Shown piece after piece: positions 1 to 7,062 of a DNA stretch of 9,048 nucleotides. This stretch comes from Myxococcota bacterium (GTDB lineage: Bacteria > Myxococcota > UBA4151). Where the stretch lies: positions 1-9,048 of the forward strand of contig JAPKCE010000062.1 in the NCBI GenBank assembly GCA_028823075.1, written 5' to 3'. The position numbers were made by a program, and so were the translations under genes. The notes below the pieces were generated by a model that saw only the letters and a program-made list of their open reading frames with translations, was not told where the DNA came from and searched no databases. The number at the start of each line of letters is the position of its first letter. Position 1 is the first letter of the stretch.

Positions 1-741
1 AAGCCCACCGAAGCGTAAGCGAAAGCCGCTGATCACTTCGTCAAAAATGAGTAGGGCTCCGTATTCGTCGCAAAGGCTACGCAGCCCTTGCAAAAAATCG
101 CGCCGCTGAATCAACAAACCGTTGTTCGCGGGCATGGGCTCGATAACCAGCGCGGCGATTTTATCGCCTTCGGCAGCAAACAGAGCTCGTGCAGCCTGTA
201 AATCATCGAATTCTAAAACCCGAGTACAAGCAGCTATGGCCTCGGGAACCCCAGCCGAATTAGCGATGGATTGAGTCGCTAAACCGCTACCCGCCTTGAC
301 TAAAAATCCGTCCGAATGACCATGATAGCCGCCGTTAAACTTGACCAATAAAGAGCGCCCGGTTGCGGCTCGCGCCAGACGAGCAGCAGTCATCACCGCT
401 TCCGTCCCCGAGCTGACCATGCGCAAGCGCTGAGCCCAAGGAAAGCCTTCCAAAATAGCCTCTGCCAAATCCACCTCTTGGGAATGACAAGCTCCAAAAC
501 TCAAACCGTCTTGGGCGCGCCGAGACACGGCTTCGACCACCTGGGGATCCGCGTGACCGAGAATTAGTGGTCCCCAACTCATACAGAGGTCGAGGTACTC
601 ATGACCCTCGCTGGAAACTATTTTTGAACCCTTGGCGCGGTCGATAAAAACCGGGTCACCATGGACCGCAGAAAAGGCGCGTACCGGAGAATTAACCCCA
701 CCGGGAATTGAGCGACAAGCTCGAGCGAAGAGTTGATGCAT
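1..741 (-). CDS. hemL: Glutamate-1-semialdehyde 2,1-aminomutase, N-terminal part (cut by window edge)
   Basis: This PLP enzyme converts glutamate-1-semialdehyde, the product of HemA, into 5-aminolevulinate in the cytoplasm. The visible part is the first 247 residues of a family of about 430, so roughly 180 C-terminal residues lie outside the window, including the Schiff-base lysine. It opens MHQLFARACRSIPGGVNSPV, the usual family N-terminus. Other family motifs are SWGPLILGHADP (about 55-66), SSGTEAVMTAARLARAATG (about 110-128, PLP phosphate region), FNGGYHGHSD (about 135-144) and FDEVISGFR (about 233-241, whose Asp contacts the PLP ring nitrogen). The ATG at 741 overlaps the hemD TAA by one base (TAATG). 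An AAAGGTG ribosome-binding site sits inside the end of hemD. The gene is the last visible member of the operon, and its pairing with hemA in one transcript is logical because the labile semialdehyde passes between the two enzymes. The reading frame is intact up to the edge. Confidence 0.95.
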   Translation of the reverse strand, partial: MHQLFARACRSIPGGVNSPVRAFSAVHGDPVFIDRAKGSKIVSSEGHEYLDLCMSWGPLILGHADPQVVEAVSRRAQDGLSFGACHSQEVDLAEAILEGFPWAQRLRMVSSGTEAVMTAARLARAATGRSLLVKFNGGYHGHSDGFLVKAGSGLATQSIANSAGVPEAIAACTRVLEFDDLQAARALFAAEGDKIAALVIEPMPANNGLLIQRRDFLQGLRSLCDEYGALLIFDEVISGFRLRFGGL

Positions 742-1484
742 TAGGTTTCACCTTTCCAATCAAGATCTAATAACTTTTTGATGGCCGCAAAAACGGCCCT
801 CCAAGAGGGGTTATCAGCGACTTCAAGTCGCTGCGGAGTACTTTGATTTTCTAACCACTTACTAGTCGTTGGCCCATAGGCAACACAGGCAAGCCCTTGG
901 AGCCAGGGGTTCTCTTCAAAATGGTGTCGAGCAGCGCTCGGACTGGCGTAGACCGCACAGGCCAAAGGGATCTGCGGACGAGCCAGTGATAAAGGTTTGC
1001 AGTTGTCATAAACCACCAGCGAGCGTGTCTCGAGCCCGCCAAGCCGCAAAAGCTCAGGCAGTTCTTGACGCGCTAAATTACCCACCACCAAAAGGGCGCG
1101 CTGCCCGGCGCCAGAATTATCTAAAATGCACTGCGCCAAGCCGCTGGAGTTGTGATTTTGAGGAACGCTAATCGTCTCAAGGCCTCGCTGCATCAAGGCT
1201 CGCTTGGTGCCAGGTCCTTGAGCGAAAACAGCCAGACGACGAACCCTTAAACCAAGCGAAAACTCAGGCCATTGACGCCATACACATGCCACCGCACCCG
1301 GGCTTGGGAACACCAGGGAATCGGCCCAGTCCAAGGCCTCATCAAGGCTCGTTTGGCCGCCTTCTAAAATACGCGGACGCAGTTCAATCGCCGGCCATTG
1401 AAGCACCGAAAGGCCGCGCGTCTCTAAGGCTTCGCTAAGACGCGCATCGCGAAAGCGGTCACGGGTCAACAGCACAGGGTTCAC
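741..1484 (-). CDS. hemD: Uroporphyrinogen-III synthase
   Basis: This enzyme cyclises hydroxymethylbilane with inversion of ring D, giving uroporphyrinogen III. The protein is 247 aa, a normal length for this poorly conserved family. Recognisable pieces are VLLTRDRFRDARLSEAL (residues 4-20, the usual opening strand and helix), DSLVFPSPGAV (55-65), AVFAQGPGTKRAL (85-97), ALLVVGNLAR (130-139), AVYASPSAAR (177-186) and VAYGPTTSKWL (201-211). Together they give the two-lobed repeat architecture. I chose the GTG at 1484 because its GTGA overlaps the hemC stop by 4 nt, a G-rich ribosome-binding site (AGGGGG at 1489-1494) lies 4-5 nt upstream, and family homology begins right there. The upstream in-frame TTG at 1511 would add nine unconserved residues. 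Assignment rests on motifs plus position between hemC and hemL. Sequence identity in this family is low, so context matters. Confidence 0.9.
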   Translation of the reverse strand: MNPVLLTRDRFRDARLSEALETRGLSVLQWPAIELRPRILEGGQTSLDEALDWADSLVFPSPGAVACVWRQWPEFSLGLRVRRLAVFAQGPGTKRALMQRGLETISVPQNHNSSGLAQCILDNSGAGQRALLVVGNLARQELPELLRLGGLETRSLVVYDNCKPLSLARPQIPLACAVYASPSAARHHFEENPWLQGLACVAYGPTTSKWLENQSTPQRLEVADNPSWRAVFAAIKKLLDLDWKGET

Positions 1485-2416
1485 GGCGCCCCCTGCAAAA
1501 GTTCCCAGCAAGTGCCTTCTAAAAACTCGGTTTTACCCTGTTTCAGTTGCTGGTTTGCTCGTGCTGCTAGCTGCTCGTAATCGCCTTCGACTCGGGTCGT
1601 TTGCCAGCCGTTCGGGCCACCACCCAAGCCCAATAAGAGACTCCAGCGCCCCTCCTCGTGAGCCTGAGCAAAGGCGCCAATGGCGACATGACAACTGCCC
1701 TCGGCGAGGCTCAAAGCCTGGCGTTCGAGCGCAACCTGCCGGGCGGCGCTCGCATCGGATATGGCCCCGATGATAGGGACCAACTCGGTCGCATCGGCAT
1801 GAATCTGAACAGCAATAGCGCCCTGCCCCGGCGCCGGCAACCAGCGCTGAGGATGCAAACGAAAGCAGGTGAATTCCCTTGGGTTCAAATGCAAACGCCG
1901 TAGCCCAGCTCTTGCGAGCAACAAAGCATCGACTTCACCATTGACCAGTTTTTTCAGACGAGTCGGCACGTTTCCGCGAATAGGAATGGCCTCAACATCG
2001 GTACGGTAATGGCGCAACAAAGCGATGCGCCGCGCCGCTGAGGTGCCAACCCGAGACCCTTCGACCAAAGGCAGACTCGCATCCGGTCCTACAGAGTTGG
2101 AGGCCACAATTAGAAGGTCTTCCGGCGTCTCGCGCTCGATGACCATGGGCGCCGAACATAAGTCATGAGTCTCGCTGGGCATATCTTTTAGAGAATGAAC
2201 CGCGAGATCAGCACGCTTTGATGCCACTGCTGCTTCGACTTCCGAAGTGAACAGCCCTTTGTCTAAATTATCCGCCAGATTAAGCTCTAAAGCCTCATCA
2301 CCGCGCGTGCTGATCACCAGCAACTCGGCCGCTTGACCACGGTTTTGCAACAACCCTTTGATGTGGTTGGCTTGTGCTAAGGCGAGCAAACTCCCTCGGG
2401 TCGCTATTTTTAACAT
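1481..2416 (-). CDS. hemC: Hydroxymethylbilane synthase (porphobilinogen deaminase)
   Basis: This enzyme joins four porphobilinogen molecules into the linear tetrapyrrole hydroxymethylbilane, using a covalently bound dipyrromethane cofactor. The protein is 311 aa, a typical full length. It starts MLKIATRGSLLALAQANHIK, the classic RxSxLALxQ opening. Further motifs are AVHSLKDMP (72-80; Asp78 matches the catalytic Asp84 of the E. coli enzyme), SRVGTSAARR (121-130), IPIRGNVPTRL (144-154) and LPAPGQGAIAVQ (193-204). The cofactor-binding cysteine is Cys242 in LAEGSCHVAIGAF, the same number as in E. coli. The ATG at 2416 overlaps the end of hemA by 7 nt (ATGTTAA). A GGAG ribosome-binding site lies 8 nt upstream, within hemA. 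The 3' end overlaps hemD by 4 nt. No missing residues or frame breaks are seen. Confidence 0.97.
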   Translation of the reverse strand: MLKIATRGSLLALAQANHIKGLLQNRGQAAELLVISTRGDEALELNLADNLDKGLFTSEVEAAVASKRADLAVHSLKDMPSETHDLCSAPMVIERETPEDLLIVASNSVGPDASLPLVEGSRVGTSAARRIALLRHYRTDVEAIPIRGNVPTRLKKLVNGEVDALLLARAGLRRLHLNPREFTCFRLHPQRWLPAPGQGAIAVQIHADATELVPIIGAISDASAARQVALERQALSLAEGSCHVAIGAFAQAHEEGRWSLLLGLGGGPNGWQTTRVEGDYEQLAARANQQLKQGKTEFLEGTCWELLQGAP

Positions 2417-3618
2417 GGATCGATCTCCGAATCGGGTAACCGCAACTGGGCGGGGGGTTCGCTCTCAAAGGCTTCGACCAGCGACTGGCGAACGACGCTG
2501 GCTTGGCTACGGAAAAGTTTGCGTAATGCGGCTTCGAGCGAGCGCCGTTCACGCAAAGGTAGGTCGCCCGCTAAGCGATCCAAAAGGTCGGGTAGGTCGA
2601 CGTTTACCACCTGCTCCAGATGACGCTGATTGGACCGCGCAAGACCGCCAAAACGATGGTGTGCGAGGCGAGCCAGGTAATCGTCCATCGACTCAGCCAC
2701 TAGACCCTGCAAGCGCTCAACTTCACCCTGCTCAAGGTGCACGCCACTGCTCGCCGCGAGTTCGTCAAGACCAAGATAATTGCCTCCGAGTTTCACGGCA
2801 ACGCTGTGCTCAACCTGAGCTGGGCTCGACAGATCGATCACCAGGGTTTTCGAGTTTTCGGGCAGCTGCCCAGGACCGAGCAGGGGCTCGGGGGCTGAGC
2901 TGCAAAAAATAAGCGCCGAGGCCGAGGCTAAAGCCGAGGGGAGCTGCTCCAAAGAGCGGTAGGTATTAGCCGCATCAACGCTGCGGTTAAATCGTAGGGT
3001 CGTGTAACCTCGGGCCTCGATAAGATCAGCACAGCGGCGGCCTATCTCGCCCATCCCGACGACTAAAACCCGACCCTCGCCTCGCAAAACCTGATCGATG
3101 CGCCTGGCGGCTAGACTGTGCATGCCTTTGGTTACAGCTTGGGGCGTCATGCCCTGGCGCACCTTGGCCGCCAAAAGCCCGGCGCTGTTAGCGATGATGT
3201 TCATCGCCGGGGCGGAGTTTCGGGATGTTTGCGCCTTGCGAAGCGCCTGACGCACCTGCGTCCAGATGCCTCGCTCTCCTTGGACTAAAGACTCAAGCCC
3301 AACACTGACGCGAAACAGATGTTCAGCAGCCATTTCGCCGCTCAGCAAGCGCGGGCTGGGGCGCTCTTGTTTGCCCTTCAGGCGGAGGCGCCAAGCCGCC
3401 GCCAAAAGATGCTCAGCCCACTGTGGGTCCTGGCAACTCACCCACCATTCGACGCGGTTGCACGTATGCAAAACCACAAGACCATGAACCCCTTGACGTT
3501 TGAGCTCGTCGAAAAGGCTGCCCTGCTCTTCGGCGCTAAGCGCCAATTGAGCGCGTGCCCGCGAGCCGCTTTGGCGAAAATCGCAACTCGCGACGACTAA
3601 AGGAACGCGAACGGTCAT
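2410..3618 (-). CDS. hemA: Glutamyl-tRNA reductase
   Basis: This is the first committed enzyme of the C5 pathway. It reduces glutamyl-tRNA to glutamate-1-semialdehyde with NADPH. The protein is 402 aa, against about 420 for E. coli. The nucleophilic cysteine is Cys53 in LVVLHTCNRVEWW, and His100 in AAEHLFRVSVGLESL matches the conserved active-site histidine. The NADPH-binding domain shows VLVVGMGEIGRR (184-195) and TLVIDLSSPAQVE (258-270). A helical C-terminal dimerisation region follows (about 305-385). The N-terminal domain is unusual: the common HKTAP-type stretch near residue 12 is not recognisable, and the GEPQIxxQ motif reads GERGIWTQ (114-121). The start is supported by a strong AAGGAG ribosome-binding site 8 nt upstream and by the ATGA overlap with the hemY stop. 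In other bacteria this enzyme is a main control point through haem feedback. No such control can be read from the sequence. Confidence 0.95.
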   Translation of the reverse strand: MTVRVPLVVASCDFRQSGSRARAQLALSAEEQGSLFDELKRQGVHGLVVLHTCNRVEWWVSCQDPQWAEHLLAAAWRLRLKGKQERPSPRLLSGEMAAEHLFRVSVGLESLVQGERGIWTQVRQALRKAQTSRNSAPAMNIIANSAGLLAAKVRQGMTPQAVTKGMHSLAARRIDQVLRGEGRVLVVGMGEIGRRCADLIEARGYTTLRFNRSVDAANTYRSLEQLPSALASASALIFCSSAPEPLLGPGQLPENSKTLVIDLSSPAQVEHSVAVKLGGNYLGLDELAASSGVHLEQGEVERLQGLVAESMDDYLARLAHHRFGGLARSNQRHLEQVVNVDLPDLLDRLAGDLPLRERRSLEAALRKLFRSQASVVRQSLVEAFESEPPAQLRLPDSEIDPC

Positions 3619-4946
3619 GCCGCCAACTCCTTTTGAACGGCCGCTGCCGCTTCAAAGCCCGACGCGATCGCCGCATCGAGCGACACACCACCGAGATAGC
3701 TTCCCGCCAAATGAAGTCCCGGCGCGTTAGCTATTTGTTGGCCCAAAATGGCGAGCGCTCGTGAAGAATTGAGGTCGGGCTGAGGAATGGCGTTGGTATG
3801 CCGGACAACCCGGCGAAACAGTGGATGAAAGGGCGTCGAACAGAGTTTTTCCAATTCAAGTTCAGCCAAGGCCAGCAAACAAGAATCATCCAGATTTAAA
3901 ATTTCCGCATCGCCTGTGCCGCCAAAATACAGGGTCGCCAACCAGTGGTCTTTGGGGCTTCTCTCAGCGCTCAAAGCGCTGACGTTGATCACTCCGAGCA
4001 TGCGCAAACCCTCGCTGCGCGGAATAAGAGCACCAAAACCGGCGGGCAGGGGGCTTTTGCCCGGGCCTCCCAAACTCACGCTGACCATCGACGCACTGAT
4101 CAAGGCCTCAAGACAAGGTTTTGTACCAGGCAATAGCTCGGGAAGGAGGTGTTTTAGCCCGGCCAAGGGAGTCGCCAAAACCAACTTGGCGCTCTCAAAA
4201 CTTTCGCCGCTAGCGCTTTCGACACGGTAAACCCCAGCGCTCTTAGCGGCGATCGATACGACCTTTTGATGGGTTCGCAGGCAGCCATTCAAACGCTCTG
4301 TCATCGCCTCGGCGAGCTGAGCAAAGCCTCCTTGCAACATGAAAACACCGCGCCGCTGACCCTTACGAGATCGGAGCAACGCCGGGAGGAGCCGACCTCG
4401 GGCACCCGTTTGCTGCCATAAATTCGGAAAAGCGCGCTGCATATCAAGTTCGGCGCTATCACCGGCGAAAATCCCTGCGACCATCGGCTGAACCAAGATA
4501 CGATGGAACTCGCTGCCAAAGCGCCGCGTAAACCAATCCGCGACACTGCGCTCGCCGTCGCGCCCTCGCCTGAGCAAGCCAAAGAGCGTGCTAACCTTGG
4601 CACGGCGACTAAGTAAGGGCGTTGAAAGAAACTCCAAGCCGCGGGCAGGGAGCCGATGAAGCCTCCCGGCGCGAAAAATGAAACGCGCTTTTGCTGCGTC
4701 GACTGCGAGCAGTTCAGAGTTCAAACCGAGCTCTTCGATTAAAGATAAAATATGTTTCGATTGGCCACGAAAAGTATGCGGTCCGGTCTCCACCAAATAC
4801 CCTTCAAAACGCTCGCTCCAAGCATTTCCACCCGCATGATCGGAAGCCTCTAGAAGCTGAATTTTTAGACCCGCTTTGGACAGGGCGAAGGCAGTAGCCA
4901 AACCCGCTGGGCCCGCGCCGATCACCAAAGCATCAAATCGATTCAT
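3615..4946 (-). CDS. hemY: FAD-dependent protoporphyrinogen (or coproporphyrinogen) oxidase, HemY type
   Basis: This enzyme removes six electrons from the porphyrinogen, giving protoporphyrin IX, or coproporphyrin III if the organism uses the coproporphyrin route. The protein is 443 aa, within the usual 440-480. It begins with an FAD-binding Rossmann motif, VIGAGPAGLATAFALSKAGL (8-27), and LLEASDHAGGNAWS (31-44) carries the ribose-binding Glu33. YLVETGPHTF (50-59), VAGIFAGD (157-164), GFGALIPRSEGLRMLG (303-318) and the C-terminal flavin motif LAGSYLGGVSLDAAIASG (413-430) are all typical of HemY and not of the unrelated HemG or HemJ enzymes. I chose the ATG at 4946 because its ATGA overlaps the hemE stop and the GxGxxG motif follows within a few residues. 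An in-frame TTG at 5144 would add 66 residues lying antisense-free but wholly inside hemE. No good ribosome-binding site precedes the ATG, so translation is probably coupled to hemE. HemY is oxygen-dependent in known cases, which suggests an aerobic or facultative host. Confidence 0.93.
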   Translation of the reverse strand: MNRFDALVIGAGPAGLATAFALSKAGLKIQLLEASDHAGGNAWSERFEGYLVETGPHTFRGQSKHILSLIEELGLNSELLAVDAAKARFIFRAGRLHRLPARGLEFLSTPLLSRRAKVSTLFGLLRRGRDGERSVADWFTRRFGSEFHRILVQPMVAGIFAGDSAELDMQRAFPNLWQQTGARGRLLPALLRSRKGQRRGVFMLQGGFAQLAEAMTERLNGCLRTHQKVVSIAAKSAGVYRVESASGESFESAKLVLATPLAGLKHLLPELLPGTKPCLEALISASMVSVSLGGPGKSPLPAGFGALIPRSEGLRMLGVINVSALSAERSPKDHWLATLYFGGTGDAEILNLDDSCLLALAELELEKLCSTPFHPLFRRVVRHTNAIPQPDLNSSRALAILGQQIANAPGLHLAGSYLGGVSLDAAIASGFEAAAAVQKELAA

Positions 4947-5983
4947 AGAGCCGTATCCAGATCCAAAACGGCCTGAACGAAAGCTTCGATACCCGCCAAG
5001 GGGGTGTCCGGAACCAAACCGTGACCAAGATTCATAATATGTCCGCAATTCCCGGCGACGGCTTGGTGCATGGCCTTCACTGCGTCGCGAATCTCGGGCG
5101 GCGGTGCAAACAGGGTGATCGGGTCCAAGTTGCCCTGGAGACAAGGGGCATGCTCAAGCCCCCTGAGGCGCTTGGCTGCGGCGGCCAAGTCGACCCGCCA
5201 ATCCAAGGCAAAGCCGCGCGCTGCGCAATCTAGACTTTGTTCAAAAAGGTGAGAGCCGTTGCGTAGATATAAGAGAACAGGACCGACCTCACTGACCTCG
5301 GCCAGGATGCGCTCGTTGATCGGCTGAACGAAGCGCGCATAGTCGTGGGCGCTAAGCTCACCCGCCCAAGTATCGAAGAGTTGAACCGCGTCGGCGCCGC
5401 TTTCGAGTTGATACCGAAGATGAGCGATCACCACGTCGGCGAGGCGTTCCAGCAACAGCGCAGCGGCCTTGGGCTGACAGGTCAAAAACGGCTTAATCTT
5501 GCTAAAGCGGCGCGTTCCAGCTCCCTCGACCATGTAACAAGCGAGCGTAAAAGGGGCGCCGGCGAAACCGAGCAAGGCTTTATCGTCGCCGAGTTCACGC
5601 CTCAGTATACCCAGGCTTTCCCCCACATAGGCAAGGTCGCGCTGCGGAACGACCGGGCGCAAAGCGACGACGTCTTCGAAGGTTTCAATAACCGGGCCAA
5701 GCCGAGGACCACCCGGCGGATAGCTCAACGTTTGCCCCATAGCCTCGGGAATATTCAAAATATCCGAGAACAGAATCGCCGCGTCGAGGTCAAACCGACG
5801 CAAGGGCTGAAGGGTAACCTCGCAGGTCAATTCCGGCTGCTTCATGACGCTCAAAAAATCATGTTTTTGGCGCAGCGCTCGGTATTCCGGAAGGGTGCGC
5901 CCCGCTTGGCGCATAAACCAAACCGGCGGCCGGTCCAGGGGTTGACTATAAAGGGCGGCGAGCATGCGCTGACGAGAATTCAT
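4943..5983 (-). CDS. hemE: Uroporphyrinogen decarboxylase
   Basis: This cytoplasmic enzyme removes the four acetate carboxyls of uroporphyrinogen III, giving coproporphyrinogen III. It needs no cofactor. The protein is 346 aa, a normal length. Signature motifs are PPVWFMRQAGRTLPEYR (19-35; the invariant arginines are 25 and 29), AAILFSDIL (68-76; Asp74 is the substrate-coordinating aspartate), FAGAPFTLACYMVEG (140-154; with Tyr150), DAVQLFDTWAG (198-208), LQGNLDP (282-288) and HIMNLGHGLVPDTP (315-328; with His321). The ATG at 5983 follows the hemH stop after one base, and a GGAG ribosome-binding site inside hemH lies 8 nt upstream. An earlier in-frame GTG at 6082 would add 33 residues without family similarity. 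The gene ends in an ATGA overlap with hemY. Confidence 0.97.
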   Translation of the reverse strand: MNSRQRMLAALYSQPLDRPPVWFMRQAGRTLPEYRALRQKHDFLSVMKQPELTCEVTLQPLRRFDLDAAILFSDILNIPEAMGQTLSYPPGGPRLGPVIETFEDVVALRPVVPQRDLAYVGESLGILRRELGDDKALLGFAGAPFTLACYMVEGAGTRRFSKIKPFLTCQPKAAALLLERLADVVIAHLRYQLESGADAVQLFDTWAGELSAHDYARFVQPINERILAEVSEVGPVLLYLRNGSHLFEQSLDCAARGFALDWRVDLAAAAKRLRGLEHAPCLQGNLDPITLFAPPPEIRDAVKAMHQAVAGNCGHIMNLGHGLVPDTPLAGIEAFVQAVLDLDTAL

Positions 5984-5984
5984 T

Positions 5985-7016
5985 TTAAAATCTCCGACTT
6001 TCCTGACGGCAGATATTAGCCAAACCAGTGACCCAGGCCGAGCAAGTGTTAAGGGACGCAAGCAGAAGAAAGTCTTGACCACCAGCCTCTAAAAAAGTCT
6101 CGCGGCCGGCTATGCCAAGTTCTTCTAAAGTTTCTAGGCAATCGCTGGTAAAACTTGGGCTGATCACCGCCAGACGTACGCCCTGAGCGCCCAATTGACG
6201 TAACCGCTGATCGGTCGAGGGGCCGAGCCAGGCGCTTGCACCCAAGCGGCTTTGATAGGCCAACGACCATGCGGAGTCTGGTAGACCAAAAACCTCCGCA
6301 AGAAGCGCAGCGCTGCGCTCGGCATGGCCCCGATAACAGCTCGGCTCGCGGGCTAGGGCTCGCGAGCAAGCTGGGGCAGCCAAACAATGCGCAGAACAGG
6401 GTCGCGTTTTTAACAGATGACCATGCGGCATGCCGTGGAAAGAAAACAGCACATGATCAGCAGCAAACTCAGTCAACCGCTCGGCACTTTGCTGATGATA
6501 TGCCTGCAAGTATTCCTGTCGATCAAAGAACGGAGGAATCATCCTCAAAGCCGGGAAATCCCAATACCCGATGAGCGCCTCCATAGCGGTGCTAGAGAGC
6601 GCCGATGTTGTCGCCGACGAACCTTGTGGAAATAGCGGCAGAAGCAGGATTTCTTGAGGGTTTTTTTCAAGCAGATCAGCCACTGCCGAAGCGATACTCG
6701 GGGATCCATACGCCATGCCCGCGCGCACCGCGAAATCATCTCCGAGTTGAGCCTCAAGTTTCTGCGCTAAACCTTGAGTATGGACGACCAAGGGAGAGCC
6801 TTCAGCGGTCCAAACCTTTTTGTAAGCGCGGGACGAGCGCCAACTGCGAAAGGGCAGGATCAAGCAATAAACCAACAACCAGCGCCAAGGATTCGCCAAG
6901 TTAATCAAACGTCGATCGCTCAAAAACCTGCCCAGATAACGAGCGACCGCCCACAAAGTCGGGGTTTCTGGGCTGCCGATTTGCAGCAGTAAAATTGCGG
7001 TTTTCGGTTGTTTCAT
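5985..7016 (-). CDS. hemH: Ferrochelatase with internal four-cysteine segment
   Basis: This enzyme inserts Fe(II) into the porphyrin ring, the terminal step of the protoporphyrin pathway. The protein is 343 aa. Family motifs are ILLLQIGSPETPT (8-20), RAYKKVW (63-69), LFSFHGMP (190-197; His194 is the catalytic metal-site histidine), YQSRLGASAWLGPSTDQRL (254-272) and SPSFTSDCLETLEE (286-299; Glu295 is the conserved acid). A segment between the His and QSR motifs holds Cys207, 211, 217 and 227, a pattern of C-x3-C-x5-C-x9-C. This fits the known class of ferrochelatases with an internal [2Fe-2S] cluster, described for Myxococcus xanthus. The position matching the tyrosine of coproporphyrin ferrochelatases is Ile13, which argues for protoporphyrin as substrate. 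I chose the ATG at 7016 because GAGGTG lies just upstream and the family N-terminus begins there. A GTG at 7043 is less likely. It is the first gene of the leftward operon. Confidence 0.95.
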   Translation of the reverse strand: MKQPKTAILLLQIGSPETPTLWAVARYLGRFLSDRRLINLANPWRWLLVYCLILPFRSWRSSRAYKKVWTAEGSPLVVHTQGLAQKLEAQLGDDFAVRAGMAYGSPSIASAVADLLEKNPQEILLLPLFPQGSSATTSALSSTAMEALIGYWDFPALRMIPPFFDRQEYLQAYHQQSAERLTEFAADHVLFSFHGMPHGHLLKTRPCSAHCLAAPACSRALAREPSCYRGHAERSAALLAEVFGLPDSAWSLAYQSRLGASAWLGPSTDQRLRQLGAQGVRLAVISPSFTSDCLETLEELGIAGRETFLEAGGQDFLLLASLNTCSAWVTGLANICRQESRRF

Positions 7017-7019
7017 AAG

Positions 7020-7025
7020 CACCTC
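7020..7025 (-). promoter_or_regulatory. Ribosome-binding site of hemH
   Basis: On the minus strand the sequence reads GAGGTG followed by CTT and the ATG at 7016. Counted from GAGG, the spacer is 5 nt. It is the best Shine-Dalgarno match ahead of hemH and decides its start, making the GTG at 7043 unlikely. The operon thus opens with a good initiation site, while the following genes rely on overlaps plus sites buried in the preceding gene. Confidence 0.7.
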
Positions 7026-7062
7026 ACGGCGGCGAGTTAGCACTTCGACTGCGGCCGAGCAG

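Noticed and set aside
335..577. An 80-codon minus-strand frame inside hemL
   Set aside because: It is out of frame with the clear HemL sequence on the same strand and is Gly/Ser/Arg-rich. It is a shadow of hemL.
2358..2912. A 184-codon plus-strand frame across the hemA/hemC junction
   Set aside because: It is antisense to two intact genes. Its low-complexity composition, rich in Arg, Pro and Ala, is typical of a shadow frame.
4947..5144. A 66-residue N-terminal extension of HemY from a TTG codon
   Set aside because: The extension lies wholly within hemE in another frame and is rich in Gly, Ser and Arg. The FAD motif starts right after the internal ATG, which has the operon's usual ATGA overlap.
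5345..6019. A 224-codon open frame on the plus strand opposite hemE
   Set aside because: It lies entirely antisense to a well-supported hemE with all catalytic motifs and shows no recognisable protein family. Long antisense frames are common at this base composition.
5984..6082. A 33-residue N-terminal extension of HemE from a GTG codon
   Set aside because: It would overlap the 3' end of hemH by almost 100 nt and has no family similarity. The ATG at 5983 has a good ribosome-binding site and the expected N-terminus.
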